DNA of 64,000 nucleotides from Gigaspora rosea (GCA_003550325.1 QKWP01001271.1:2661-66660); one strand, 5' to 3'. Positions 45,219 to 56,247 are shown, counted from the stretch's first letter. Notes: a model not told the origin generated them from the letters alone. A program made the numbers and translations.

Positions 45219-46631
45219 ATGGGAAAAGCTAGATGCTTTAACCCACAAACCAATACTATCTCTATTACACACTGGACTTCTGAAATTGATGAAACAAAGA
45301 CATCTTTATATCCAATTTCAAATATAGTTTGTTATCAATGTACTGGTTGTTCGCTTAACTCAAAAAGAATTCAACACTATTGTACTATTGATATTTCTGC
45401 AACTTTATCTACTAAATTTTTGGGTAGAAAAGTTTACAAACAAATATCAAACAAACTCAAGCTCAATGCCAACTATCTTGATCTACTTTTCTCTATAGCA
45501 TCTCGCCATCCACTTTCAATACCATCTTTACCTTCTATACCAATTCACCCTACGGCAATAAATGAGATTTTTTCTTCTAATACTTCAACTAACACATTGC
45601 AACAAATAGCACAAGCAAATACTATTCTTTCAGAATTTACCTTTTATACCGATGGATCTGTTACCGATCTTGGTAACTCAAGATGCTCAATGGGCATTGC
45701 CTGGATACAGATTTACAACAACTCAATTATTCACCAGTTCTCTGCACAAATCCAAAATTGGCCATCATCATACAAAGCAGAACTAACTGCAATACTATCA
45801 GCTATTTGTACATGTCCTCGAAATAGTACCATTCACATATATACTGACTCCCAATCTATTATTTCAAAATACAAGGCCCTTCTAAACACTAAATACAATA
45901 CTAGCAAAATATACTCATATAATTATTGGCCTATTTGGCATACCCTTTTATACCTCATCCAATCATATTCATATACTATTACTTTACATAAGGTTCCAGC
46001 ACATAGCGATAATGAATTTAACAATTTTGCTGATCAACTAGCAAAAAACCATACAAGTTTTTCCACTTTACAATTTCTCCCTAACAATATTTATAACCCT
46101 TCATTTTATCTACAATATAAACAATTTAATGTAGAACAACCTACACGTCGCTGTATTAAAAATATTTGCAATGCACATATTATTGCAATGTGGTTATCAC
46201 AAAATCGAATTCAGCATATTATTCCTATTGCAACCCAAATCGATTGGAATGCTACATGGCTTTTCCTTAACAATAACCACAAACGCTCATACAATTATAC
46301 TAACTTTCAACTTTGCCAATCCAAATCATTTCGAATTAAAAACTTACTTCATATGCTCCCTACACTACCTTATCTTAACTCCTTAAATTTTACAAATTCT
46401 AAACACACAAAATGTATTTCCTGCAACCAACCTGAAAGCCAATTTCATTGGCTACTTTGTACTAGATATAATAATATATCCCAAATCATCCATAATACTA
46501 TTACACAATTCTCATTCTCAGATCTCTCAGATATAACAGAAATTCAGATTCAACAACTTCGTACAAATCTTATTAATCACCAATGCTTAAATCCTAATTA
46601 CAATCCCCCCTCAATACCCCCTCATTTATAA
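45219..46631 (+). CDS. LINE copy 2 RNase H region, long intact frame
   Basis: A 470-codon open frame, the longest in the window. RNase H residues are complete: FYTDGSVTDLG (about residue 143), YKAELTAILSAI, IYTDSQSIISKY and NNFADQLAKNH, preceded by a cysteine pattern (CYQCTGC) and followed by ISCNQPESQFHWLLC. The methionine is internal to the parent polyprotein, because copy 1 continues upstream in frame. The enzyme would remove RNA from the RNA-DNA hybrid during insertion. The frame closes after a C-rich homopolymer near 46607 where the family continues in another frame. Confidence 0.8.
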   Translation: MGKARCFNPQTNTISITHWTSEIDETKTSLYPISNIVCYQCTGCSLNSKRIQHYCTIDISATLSTKFLGRKVYKQISNKLKLNANYLDLLFSIASRHPLSIPSLPSIPIHPTAINEIFSSNTSTNTLQQIAQANTILSEFTFYTDGSVTDLGNSRCSMGIAWIQIYNNSIIHQFSAQIQNWPSSYKAELTAILSAICTCPRNSTIHIYTDSQSIISKYKALLNTKYNTSKIYSYNYWPIWHTLLYLIQSYSYTITLHKVPAHSDNEFNNFADQLAKNHTSFSTLQFLPNNIYNPSFYLQYKQFNVEQPTRRCIKNICNAHIIAMWLSQNRIQHIIPIATQIDWNATWLFLNNNHKRSYNYTNFQLCQSKSFRIKNLLHMLPTLPYLNSLNFTNSKHTKCISCNQPESQFHWLLCTRYNNISQIIHNTITQFSFSDLSDITEIQIQQLRTNLINHQCLNPNYNPPSIPPHL

Positions 46632-47039
46632 CTACCATTCAAGGCTTTATTCCACTCCCATTAATTAATACAATATCCCAATATTCTTCTTACAAAATAG
46701 CTTCCAATATTGCTATTAAAATTCTCCTAAATATCTCTTATAATACTTATGAACAACTTTGGAAACCTTACTGTGCTAAACTTGCACAATGGAAAACCTC
46801 TCAAAACTTTAGCTCAACATCTACTATTCTTCCAAATCCACATACTTCTGTATATAAACATACTAGAATTCACTATACCTATAGTTGCATCTGTGGTCTT
46901 CCTGACCAACTACATGATGAAGATACAAATACATGTCCACCTACTGGTCATGCACTTCGAAAAATTGATACCTGGTCCTACCAATAGATCAAATATAGCT
47001 CAAATACTAATTCTATACTCTATATCCAAATCTAGGTGA
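46632..47039 (+). pseudogene. LINE copy 2 C-terminal tail, frameshifted
   Basis: Continues the family in another frame (LLNISYNTYEQLWKPYC, ALRKIDTWSYQ) and ends at YIQI, stop, just before the conserved 3' region AATCTAGGTGAG. Confidence 0.65.
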
Positions 47040-47238
47040 GTTTTAACCACTCTAGTAGGTTTAGATTGCAGATAAATTAGATAATATTAATTTTGTCTAT
47101 AGTTTGAGTCTCAACTCTTGTAATATAAATTGTATTAAAATATTCTTGTAATATAGAGAAACCCCATGAGGAATCTCACACAGTTTATCAATAAAGATAG
47201 AAGCAAATCCTCACCTTAACAACAAAAAAAAAAGACCA

Positions 47239-48107
47239 TTAACAGCTCCAGAAAATTTCTATTTAAAGCCATGCTGAGTCGATGAAGGTAATCAAATTAA
47301 TTACTAATTTATTTTATAATATATCTAACAGATATTTTATTAATAAGGTTTATTTAGTACTCAATAGATTTTAATCAGCCATATCTACAAAAGGCATTGC
47401 GTAGCCTTTTTTATTCTATTTGAAAGGATGCAGGTTTAGATTTAATAGGTCGACAAATTAGTAATCATTCTGGACGCAAAACATCTGTGCAAGTTCTTAA
47501 GAAATTAGAATATAGTGATGCAGTTGTAATATCTATTACAAGACATAAGACACAACAAGGACTTGCAGCTTATGAGTGACCCAAAACAGTTATACAACAG
47601 CAAGAAATTTCAGGATTTTTAGATGCGATCAAGATCAGACAAATGAATGATCATAAAGATGGTAAATATTAAATTAAATTAATTATTATTTTAATATTGC
47701 TATATTTATTCATACATAATTTTTAGACTATAGCAAATCTTATCAAAATGCTAGTAATCAAGGAAATAATTCAAATATGCATAATCTTACTCTTACAAAT
47801 TCATTCGTAAATGCAAAGTCTTTATTACCACAGCAAGGTATAACTATTAAAAATAATTTATTATAATTATTAATTATTTTTAATTAAAATTTTGTTTATA
47901 GCCGTGAATCAACAAGGATCTGCATCTCAAACTAATTCCTTATCTGAATATAACCAACAAAAAGTTCTTAATGAATTATCTTTGGTCAATATTCCAATTA
48001 CTGAGCCTAATCATGTGAATGATACAAGTACACAAAACTGAAATAAAATTATTAATGAATTTCTTCGCAGCAATTTCCAAAATTGTACTTTCTATTTGCA
48101 CTTTTAA
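47239..48107 (+). pseudogene. Catalytic and C-terminal part of the Crypton-like recombinase (B)
   Basis: Resumes after the LINE with PLTAPENFYLKAMLS-type sequence, a GTAATC intron, then FNQPYLQKALRSLFYSI, a TGA where arm A has TGC, and KDAGLDLIGRQISNHSGRK. The catalytic Arg is kept here (CGC). ITRHKTQQGLAAYE is followed by TGA, then FLDAIKIRQMNDHKDG and two short Asn/Gln-rich exons (about 47728-47836 and 47902-48107). Confidence 0.68.
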
Positions 48108-48921
48108 ATAATGTATTATTTGTATTCATAAATAGTGTGTCATTTACATTTTTAATTAAATAATAGATTATAAATATGTAGCAGTATAATTACATTTTAC
48201 ATATTTTAAAATGTATTGTTAAAATTATTATAATTATATAAATGGCATATTTTAATATCAGCAATTAGCATTAGTTAAAAATTTTATCAATTATAATGTC
48301 ATTTTGCATTTATAATATTGAGGACCTAAAAATAGCTTAATAGTGCTGTTTGCCTGATAATATTTTTATTATACACCTAATAGTAAATTTTTTAAATATA
48401 ATAAGTTTTAAAATTATTAATATAATTAAACATTTAATTTGTTAAATTTATTAATAATTTTATTATTAAACTTTTTTAAAAGTATACACTTATAGTTCTG
48501 TATATTATAAAGAATTTAAAAGATTTATTATTATTAAAAATTTAATTTTTAATACAAAAAAAATTTTTTACAAAAATATACTATAGCATTTTGTATACAA
48601 AGAATTTTTTTTTAAACCATCTTCATTAGTTTTTTAAGGATGTTTAATAAATATATTCTGGTAAAATAAAAGCTAGTATCTAATCCATTGATAATTTGAA
48701 TTTGTTATAATTGCAATTTTTTTCAATTATGATAAAATTTTAGACTTGATCATTTACAATAGCATTAAAAGTAAGAGCAATTTTTATTTAATGCTAGATT
48801 CTATTTTTCATAACAATAGAATTAAATAAGAAAATTATTCATAAGTTTTTATGGCTTATCCTACATAAGAATAGTATGTAACCACGCTAATTTGTATTAT
48901 TCTTTATTATTATTGCTCAAT

Positions 48922-50242
48922 ATTACTAGCACAATCCAGCTCATTTGCTATTAAGACTTTTTGAAATTTTCTTAAAAAATTTCTCTCTGCTTTTTTCTCA
49001 TTTTAAATTTGTTTTGATAGTTTCCAATATTAATGCTATAAATGATTTATTTGCTGCTATACTGGTGACAATATTGGAAATTTATTTCAAAATTTAATGA
49101 CAAGTTTACAGAATAAAGGAAATTTTAATAATTATTGAAATTCAAAATATTCTTACACAAATCTACAAGATCCATAAAGCAACTCATAAGAAAATTGGAC
49201 CAATAGGCACGGGTCCTTGTAGCACAGGTCAAGATGTAACTGTATGCACATGGCTCGGGTCCTTGTGGCACAGGTCAAGATGTAACTGTATGCGCATGCC
49301 AATTGGACTGTAAATGGCTCGGGTTTTGCAGCAGTTTATTAGTCAAATCGGCATGGGATTTGACACGAGTAATGAACGTAAATTCACGTGCCACCCCAAT
49401 AATGATATGGATTAACTATTAAAACAAAAATTTGCATAGTTATCAATATAAGATAAACAAATATGAAGTAAAATTTTGTAAAGAATTTTTTTTGCTAAGA
49501 TACACTGGGAAGCTTCATCACTGAAATCATGAGATATTGAACTTTTTTTAAAAAAAATTATTTTACTGACTGATCTTTGCTCTTCACGAAACAAGCCAAT
49601 ACATGTGTAACATACACATTTGTATCATCTGAACATGTAATAGGATATTATGTATCACTCTTTGCCATAATGTCTGTACTATTTTTACTGTGCCATTCTG
49701 TAAACATTCCTGTGCATGTCACATGATCTGTGCATTTCGAGCATTCCCAACGTCAACCTGTAACACAACATGCACCACTTTTTTTATAGGCCAAACTCGT
49801 AATATAATACAGTATATGATTTCACAATAACTAAGATTCTGCATCTAAATTAAAGGCAGTATGATAGCTCTGTCCATTGAGTAAATTTACTGTGGAAGCC
49901 TTAATTTCTTCTTCACCAAAGCAAAGAGAAAATCTGACCTTTCTATCAAAACCAAGATCTATATCTGGAAGATTGACTAATAATTCACCAAAAAGTTCAA
50001 CACCTTTTTTAAATACTTTTCTATTTTGTACTTTTGAGTTAAATAAATTTTACCCTTATATCTGATAAAATAGAAAAATTGAAACAAATGTGCCATCAAA
50101 TTTCTGATTAACTTCAACGGTCATTCTATATATTAAATATGTATATAAAGTTAAGAGCGTATAAAAAACGAATGGTATAAAGAGATAATAGTACGTATTG
50201 TTCTTATCCTCAAAGATTGGCATGCATAGCAATCAGCATTTT
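48922..50242. other. Intergenic flank right of the palindrome
   Basis: No gene recognised. Holds a two-copy tandem duplication, listed separately. Minus-strand and plus-strand short frames have no domain. Confidence 0.4.
49210..49298 (+). repeat. Two-copy tandem repeat, 47-bp period
   Basis: GGGTCCTTGTRGCACAGGTC followed by AAGATGTAACTGTATGC occurs at 49210 and 49257. Confidence 0.8.
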
Positions 50243-50544
50243 ACTTATTTGCGCAGGTAGTACAAATTCTAATTTTGTAAATAAACTAAGTGCGTGAGAT
50301 AAAAATTTAGGGTTAGTGCTTTAATGTTAGAGTCTATAGGGTTAGAATGATGCTTACTGTAAGTAAAGTTTTTATTCCTGTCATTTTTAATTAGTGTACC
50401 AAGATCGATTTAAACATTGGTTTTTGCATATTTTCGTTTTTCATTCTTTTGCCATATTTGGATTCTTTGTCAGGCTGATTCAGAATAGTCAAAATTTGAT
50501 TTCTATTTCCTCTTCAAGAGTTTGTATTACCCGCACAAATAAGT
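50243..50544 (-). mobile_element. MITE family copy 2, ACTTATTTGCGCGGGTAA termini
   Basis: Ends ACTTATTTGCGCAGGTA and, inverted, ACTTATTTGTGCGGGTAA. Matches 18544-18802 in reverse orientation with a moderately diverged middle. Confidence 0.75.
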
Positions 50545-51299
50545 GGATGCTGCCAAACAGCCCTATGATATAGTATGATCAGAACAATTCAAAACAAACG
50601 TTCATATGGTAAAATCACCTTCCCGATATTTTACTAATGGCTGGATTCCCGGTTTGTTTTTTTTGCTTATTTTTTTTCTTTGGGTTGATCTGTGTAAACA
50701 AAATTTTGCAACACTGGTTGTGTGATGTACAAAAAAAGTCTTACGTAAAAACCCCTGTGTTGGCTTTTAAATTTAACTCGAATACATCTTCTGATGACCA
50801 ATGTTCAACATTACTTCCGCTTTTCAGAAAAATACTTCACCGTATTACAGCATTAATATCAGATATTCGCTAAATATTATTTTCATCCAAATCTTCTTCA
50901 AATGCTTTTTGTTCTGCAGTTTTCTAATTCAATTGATTCATATATATTGACTAATAAGTCAACAATTCAAAAAACCGGGCTAAGCACGGATCATGTGATA
51001 CCAACTAAAATCCACCAAATGTGACTTGCCTCAATATTACACAGCAGCGGCGATAACAATTGAAATACCAGCACAGGGTCACAAGCTGCATACGGTTCAA
51101 GCCATAATACAAATAAGTCATCTAAAAAACATAGCATAATACGAAGACCCCAAAACCCTACAAACTCTGTCCTGAAATATTCAAGAAATTTTATTCACCC
51201 CACCCAAACCCTCCACATATTTCAGTTTCTATTATCATCCTCCATACCTGTACACTCCATTTATAATAAAATTATTCCTGTCTCTTAGCACAGCCAGTA
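50545..51299. other. No gene recognised
   Basis: Contains an open frame starting MAGFPVCFFCLFFFFG (50637-50873) with a T-rich hydrophobic start, not supported by any family or neighbour. Confidence 0.35.
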
Positions 51300-52860
51300 A
51301 ACCACAACCCGAATGTTTTTCGAATCATATATCATCTATATATTCGACTCAATCTTCAACTTATCCTGTTATCCAAGACATTTCTGAATCAAATAATGCA
51401 TTATTATCTCCACCTGCTATTGAAAGAATATATTATTTCTTTCTGTTTGATAGTGTTATGGTCTTCAGAGCATTTTAATTTCTGGGTATCTAAGAAGACA
51501 ATATGAAGATGTTTTATAAGCTTCTTTATAAAATTCAAAAAGATATAAGGTAACTATGAATTATTAATAAGTACTTATTAAAACTGGCTGAAATAATTTA
51601 TATTAGTACTAATATAATGTTTAATTTTTAGTTATTCAGGATTCAAAGACTAAATAGTCTTGAAAATTTGATAAAGAATTTTCAAAAACCATTAAATGTC
51701 TCAATATCGACAATAAAACAAAATTATTAGGACAAAATTCAAGCTGCTACTGGTCTCAAACTTGAGGCAATAGAGCTGAATTTTGATTATGAAGTCAAAG
51801 GTGTCACCAATTTTTAATGGGTTGATCGCCCTAAAAGAGACCAAAAAGACAGATATATGATATTAGAAAATTACTTCAAAAAATTAATTTCTCTTATACT
51901 GTCAATAAAAATGAATTTTTTTGTAAAAGGCGAGACACTTGAAGATGAAATGAAAGTAAAATTTGTAAATGTTGTCGTGGGTTAGTCAATGACCTTCGTC
52001 AAAGAAAAACCTAACCCGGATGGTAGGCACTAATAATTAATTACAAATGAACCAAACTATAAGGCAAGTGTTTATTATTACTAAATTTATTTATTGCTTT
52101 ATTTATATAAACGGTTTTATTACAAAGGGGATTTTTGCTAACTATACTAAGACTAACTAACAATTAATTAACAACCAATCTCTAACAATTCTAATTGCTC
52201 CTTTATATATGTCTCATTTGATTCATATTACTTTGCATCAATTATGGATCATATGATCCATTGTTCCTTATTAATTACCTCATAATTACTTCATATTTTA
52301 TGCGCATCATTTACTCGCGCCGGTATACTTCTCCGTACTACTGATTTGCACCTTAATTGATACCGTAACTTACCCCGGCATTTATTAAATTACCAATCGT
52401 CCATACTTAATCATTTTGATGATCTCATATACATAATCCAATCAATCACGTGCATCACGTGAACAAGCCGTTAATCGATCGATTGCTTATAATCTTATTT
52501 TCCGGCAAAAATGCCGCATACTGTTCACCACTGTGACAATGTCAACTTAGAATTTCATAGACCAAGGCGAGTACTAGGAGACGGCAGTATAGATTATTTT
52601 GGTGGACATTGAGAATTTACTATTCTCATGCAAATCAAAAATTATATCCAGCCCAGATCGATTGGTCCAAAATACATGCGTGAGATGGAAGGTATTATAT
52701 CAAGATAAAATAACTGACCACGATTGCACTTATAATAGCCCTATATAAATCAAGCTTCAGTGAAATTTCTATTAAAAGGGCCAGATCATCCTGTTATATT
52801 TTTGTTCTAACAGACAAAATTAATTTTTTTGCTGATCTAAACAGCACAATTGACTCCAAA
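51300..52860 (+). pseudogene. Mrr-like PD-(D/E)XK nuclease relic, split by a solo LTR
   Basis: Coding pieces read SVSISTIKQNY-type sequence, LEAIELNFDYEVKGVTNF, RYMILENYFKKLISLILSIK and ETLEDEMKVKFVNV. After the LTR they continue NLEFHRPRRVLGDGSIDYF, then GH, stop, EFTILMQIKNYIQ and KYMREMEGIISR. The end reads RARSSCYIFVLTDKINFF. The pattern GDGSID...ILMQIKNY fits the metal-binding D and QxK of Mrr-type restriction-endonuclease folds, and MREMEGI and the LTDKINF tail fit too. Stops near 51728, 51817 and 52598 and a shift near 52705 show it is dead. It would have been a DNA nuclease or nuclease-derived fold. The upstream part (51300-51560) is Pro/Ser-rich and only tentatively linked. Confidence 0.5.
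51973..52538. mobile_element. Solo LTR of a retrotransposon
   Basis: A 566-bp insert starting TGTCGTGGG and ending CACTGTGACA, with ATGT (or AATGT, depending on the end chosen) on both sides at 51969-51972 and 52539-52542. Deleting it joins KVKFVNV to NLEFHRPRR in one frame. TG...CA ends, a 4-5 bp duplication, no internal coding part and a size near 0.57 kb fit a solo LTR left by recombination. Confidence 0.72.
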
Positions 52861-53094
52861 CTAGTATTTATGCCGTCACAAACTTTAAATCACTCTTTAA
52901 ATCCAATTATGAATAACATTCGTTTTTATTTCGCAATTGTTATAATTTTACTACTTTTCTAATTTTTACAGAAAGGTTACAATATTTGATAGTTCAGAAT
53001 TTGCACAAAGCAAAATAAATTTTGCTGCTTCTTTTTCATCTTTGTTAATTTTGTGGCAAAATAAAAGTAAATTTTTTAAATTTGTGGAAAAATA

Positions 53095-53583
53095 AATAAA
53101 AAAAATTACTTCAAGTTCCAAGTACCGGAAACTTGAAGTATATGATGCATCCAAACACAATAATTTTTTAAGTATGGGTGCAAATACATTTTTCCCATTG
53201 AGATTAATTAAGACCACCGATGTAGCCATTATTGATAGAATTTCTATTGCATCAAAAATCCCACAAAATCATGTTTGGGTACTTTTTGAATTGAAAAAAT
53301 CTATCAATAATAGCTATATGTATCAGGCATTAGCAGAATTAACTGCTTGTGACCTGAAATCTACACATGGGTACTTGTTGTATTGATAAATTTAAGAGAC
53401 AATTTAAGAGACAATTGGCAGTTTTTCTGCTTTGAAGAAAAAAAAATTATAACATTCAATCTCTCCAAAGATAAGGCTGTAGCGTTGATACAGCAAAACA
53501 TGAAATCATTTAATGAAGAGATTGACATAGAAGAACCATTCCAGAAATGGAAAAAGCTTGAAAATTTGCTTGAAATAAGCTAG
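53095..53583 (+). pseudogene. Crinkler-like PD-(D/E)XK domain, one-base frameshift
   Basis: Open from about 53095 as SSSKYRKLEVYDASKHNNF, then GANTFFPLRLIKTTDVAIID, KIPQNHVWVLFELKKS and YMYQALAELTACDLKSTHG. A missing G near 53367 then shifts it into LRDNWQFFCFEEKKIITF, KAVALIQQNMKSFNEEID and a stop after LLEIS. TDVA (Asp), FELKK (ExK) and QALAEL form the PD-(D/E)XK-type site seen at the C-terminus of Crinkler-like fungal proteins. A 12-bp direct duplication (AATTTAAGAGAC twice, about 53389-53412) adds LRDN. No N-terminal targeting domain is visible upstream. The Crinkler link is from memory of the family. Confidence 0.5.
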
Positions 53584-54810
53584 CTCCTTTCATTATATTC
53601 ATAATAAAATTGTTTAATCTCATTGCTTGATTTATATAACATAAGACACTTGAAGGACTATATGAAATCATGCAATGACTTTGTTAACCGACATTATCAA
53701 ATCTTCTTAAACTATAATACTATCTAATCCTCATGCTATCCTAACTTAAATCGGGTTCTTAATCATATAATGCATATATCTTACCTTATATGCGTATGCA
53801 GTGTAATGATTAGGTATGTAACGTATATTAAATCGTATTAAGTTTTTTATTGTATATAGATTAGGTTGCAATTTTTGTAGTTGTATTATCTTACAGTCAA
53901 AATTTCCTTGCGAAAGAAGAGCCTCATCTGTCCATTTTTATAAGATATATTGCTACTACATAATAAATAAAAAGATTCATTTTTATCTTTTATTAGTTTT
54001 TTCTAAATTTCTGAATGTACTATGCATATTTTTTTTAATTTTTTTCTTGCCGTATTTTTTACTGGATAATTACTCTATTTACTTAATAATTGTAAAGCTT
54101 TGATAAGTAGCGCCAAAGAAAAGGTGGTTTCGAACAAAATATTGTTGCCTAAAATGATAAGCTTGCTGACCATTTTACTACATGTTTGAAATTTTTCTTT
54201 GATGTAACAGCGTTTGATAGGTCAAAAATATTTATTTACTGATTAAAAAATTAACACCTTTAATAGTAAAAAGATTGATTCATTCCATTTCATTCAAAGT
54301 TATTTCCTTCATTTAATTATAGCCATACTAATTTTACTTCTAACTTTGTAAATGGGCCAACTTAACTACTATGAAATATTACTATAAAAATGAAATCCAA
54401 TAACAAATTTAAAAATATTTTTTAAAAATAATTTATTAAAAAATTTATAGGCATGTTTGCAAAAAGAAAATTCGAAAAAGCAAAAATTCGTATATACATA
54501 CATTTAAAATTTTAATTTGTACGTTGGAAAGGTGTCGACTAACAATGTGTTTAACAATAACCTATTTTCAAAAGGCGTGGAAGATTTGGTCTGGGTCTTT
54601 TAGAGTTTTAGGCCTTGTGGAGTCAATGCCAGAGACTTGTTTGGGAAGGATATTTTGAACTATTAGTTAGTCAATTTAACTCTTCATAGGTGCGAATGCA
54701 AGTCTACTGCTTAATTCGGGTCACGTGTTATGAGATTTCAACTACGGTATTACTCCTGTAAATTAAAATTTTTATCTCGCCCCTGCTTTGATTGATCATT
54801 TCATCGATCA
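53584..54810. other. Intergenic DNA
   Basis: No gene or bounded element recognised. The segment 54580-54660 has coding-like composition but no long frame. Confidence 0.4.
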
Positions 54811-54818
54811 CTCTTAAG

Positions 54819-54974
54819 TAGGGTTGGCACATTTATTTATTGGGTGAATGGAGAACAACTCCATTGGTATTACTCCATTGCTCCATTGAGAATAATTTGC
54901 GAATAGAGCCAATATAGACCAACTAGCTTATAGTATAGTATTTGGTAATAATTAATAATCCATTGTCAACCCTG
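54819..54974. mobile_element. hAT-like MITE with perfect 8-bp target duplication
   Basis: CTCTTAAG at 54811-54818 and 54975-54982 flanks a 156-bp element beginning TAGGGTTGGCA and ending TGTCAACCCTG. It is too small to code. The ends resemble, but are not identical to, the inner hAT-like element at 12873. Confidence 0.8.
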
Positions 54975-54982
54975 CTCTTAAG

Positions 54983-55737
54983 AGATTATCTTGAGGTCAC
55001 GTGTGCACGTGCCTGCTGTCAGGTCAAGTTTCTGGTCTTGCATCGTTTCATCACTAATTTTCTGAAATTGTCAAATAAGATGTACAAAAACAAAACAAAC
55101 CAAAAAAACAAACAATCAAAAAACAAAAAAAAACCCCCGATCAACCTAATTTACAAATTTCATATAATGCTAACCACAAAATTAATTTGTGTTGTTTTAA
55201 ATTAATAGTACAAAAAAATTCGACTGACCAACCGGACTTTGAAAAACCAAGTAATGCAAAACGAAAAAACTGCTTTACATAATTATCATATTTTCAAAAT
55301 AATTTATTATATGACTTAATCAACAATTATATGAAATAATTACCAGTAATCCATATTCTTTTAAATGTACAACATTTTACAAAAACTGATCTTAAGCTTT
55401 TTTATACCTATTGAGGTCTATTAATTTGTTTTCTGGTACTGAAGTGATGTTTCATAAAAACGCATTCCAAAAATAATTCAATTCAAATACATAAGTAATA
55501 TATTTTATGTATACGTATATATGAAATTATTTGTTAGGGAGGCTTTTACTAGATGGGATATATTCCTCATTGTTTTTCATTTTTATTAATAATCCTAATG
55601 TTTATAAATTAAAAGCTCAATCTTTTTTTCTTCCATTTTCGTTTGTCACAATTCTAAGTAAATTATCTGTTATTTCATATTGAATAGTTTCTTTTTTAAA
55701 AAAAAATTTAATGTTTACCGTATCTACCAATATTAGC
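54983..55737. other. Upstream region of the three-exon gene
   Basis: AT-rich, no element seen. An open frame at 54942-55205 begins within the MITE and has no domain; it is not supported. Confidence 0.4.
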
Positions 55738-56247
55738 ATGTCTCAAGCTACTTCAGATAAGATTTTTAATGCTGGTGAACTTGGGTCACCAACTCTTACC
55801 AAGTATGCCACACTTCTACACTTTTTTTCGGGCATTTTCTTTTTGAATTTTATTATTTATTACATTTTATCAATTACAGTACACCATTAGCTATTACAAA
55901 TAATGTTTTGAATACTTGTGAATTTGATAATTTAAATCTTACCGAGTATGTCATCTTTTTGCACATTTCAAAAATTTTTTGAATTTTATTATTTATTATA
56001 TCTTGTCAACTATAGTGTGAGTAAGATTACTTCAAGCAAAATCTGGGTGCGACGCCCTGGATATGTAAAATTAATGAACAAGGATGTAAAAGATTTGGAC
56101 AATCTAAAAAAGTTATTACTAATTAGGTTTGGTTATGACCTAGAAAAAATACCAACTGATTGTATCTCAGTTTGCAATCCCAATGAAAATCATTTAAGAG
56201 CTTCTACACCCATAACTGATTGTTTAATAATGATAAATCAGCATTAG
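55738..56247 (+). CDS. Small three-exon gene of unknown function
   Basis: Exon 1 (55738-55802) starts MSQATSDKIFNAGELG; exon 2 is 55880-55945 (PLAITNNVLNTCEFDN); exon 3 begins at 56016 (VSKITSSKIWVRRPGYV, then LMNKDVKDLDNLKKLLL, FGYDLEKIPTDCISVC, LRASTPITD). Both introns (77 and 70 bp) start GTATG, end CAG or TAG, and share phase 2, so the model joins cleanly. The natural end seems to be KSALEVTIAEDRNSKN (stop near 56283), reached only if one T is restored near 56220; as it stands the frame stops at 56247. The exon-3 domain looks like a compact soluble fold that I cannot name. It is the best-preserved ordinary gene in the window. Confidence 0.55.

Larger units (their letters stand above)
42293..47228 (+). 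mobile_element. LINE copy 2, 5'-truncated, with 16-bp target-site duplication
   Basis: AAAAAGACCATTAACA is duplicated at 42277-42292 and 47229-47244. Arm A carries the unbroken site once (AAAAAGGCCATTAACAG, read on the minus strand near 38665). The 5' end is cut inside the protein-coding part, the 3' end is an A-rich tail after AACAAC, and the family match to copy 1 covers the full length. This is a textbook target-primed insertion, younger than the inverted duplication. Confidence 0.92.
41412..48358 (+). mobile_element. Crypton-like element B (right arm), split by a LINE
   Basis: Mirror copy of element A. Its inner end has lost part of the terminal word (GGGCAGCTATTTTTTATAA), while the outer end keeps AAAATAGCTTAATAGTGCTG near 48330. 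The LINE at 42293-47228 splits it. Confidence 0.6.
37036..48921. repeat. Giant inverted repeat (palindrome) of two Crypton-like elements
   Basis: The left arm runs 37036-41306 and the right arm 41385-48921 in the opposite direction, around a 78-bp spacer. Outer ends match from ATTGAGCAATAATAATAAAG inward; inner ends match at CAATATTGTGCGTGTG and its inverse. Without later insertions the arms are about 2.5-2.6 kb each: the left arm carries a 1.7-kb TTAA-flanked insertion and the right arm a 4.9-kb LINE. Arms differ by scattered substitutions and small indels. The outer 560 bp lie outside the elements' own inverted ends, so the inversion copied flanking DNA too. Confidence 0.88.

Noticed and set aside
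50637..50873. Small secreted-type protein starting MAGFPVCFFCLF
   Set aside because: The hydrophobic start is a T-tract translation; no splice support, no homologue recognised.
52765..52785. TTCTATTAAAAGGGCC match to the MITE at 9504
   Set aside because: It lies within the nuclease relic where IKRARSS is expected from the family, and no second MITE end is nearby.
52966..53229. Minus-strand 87-codon frame
   Set aside because: Overlaps the plus-strand Crinkler-like domain, which has recognisable catalytic motifs.
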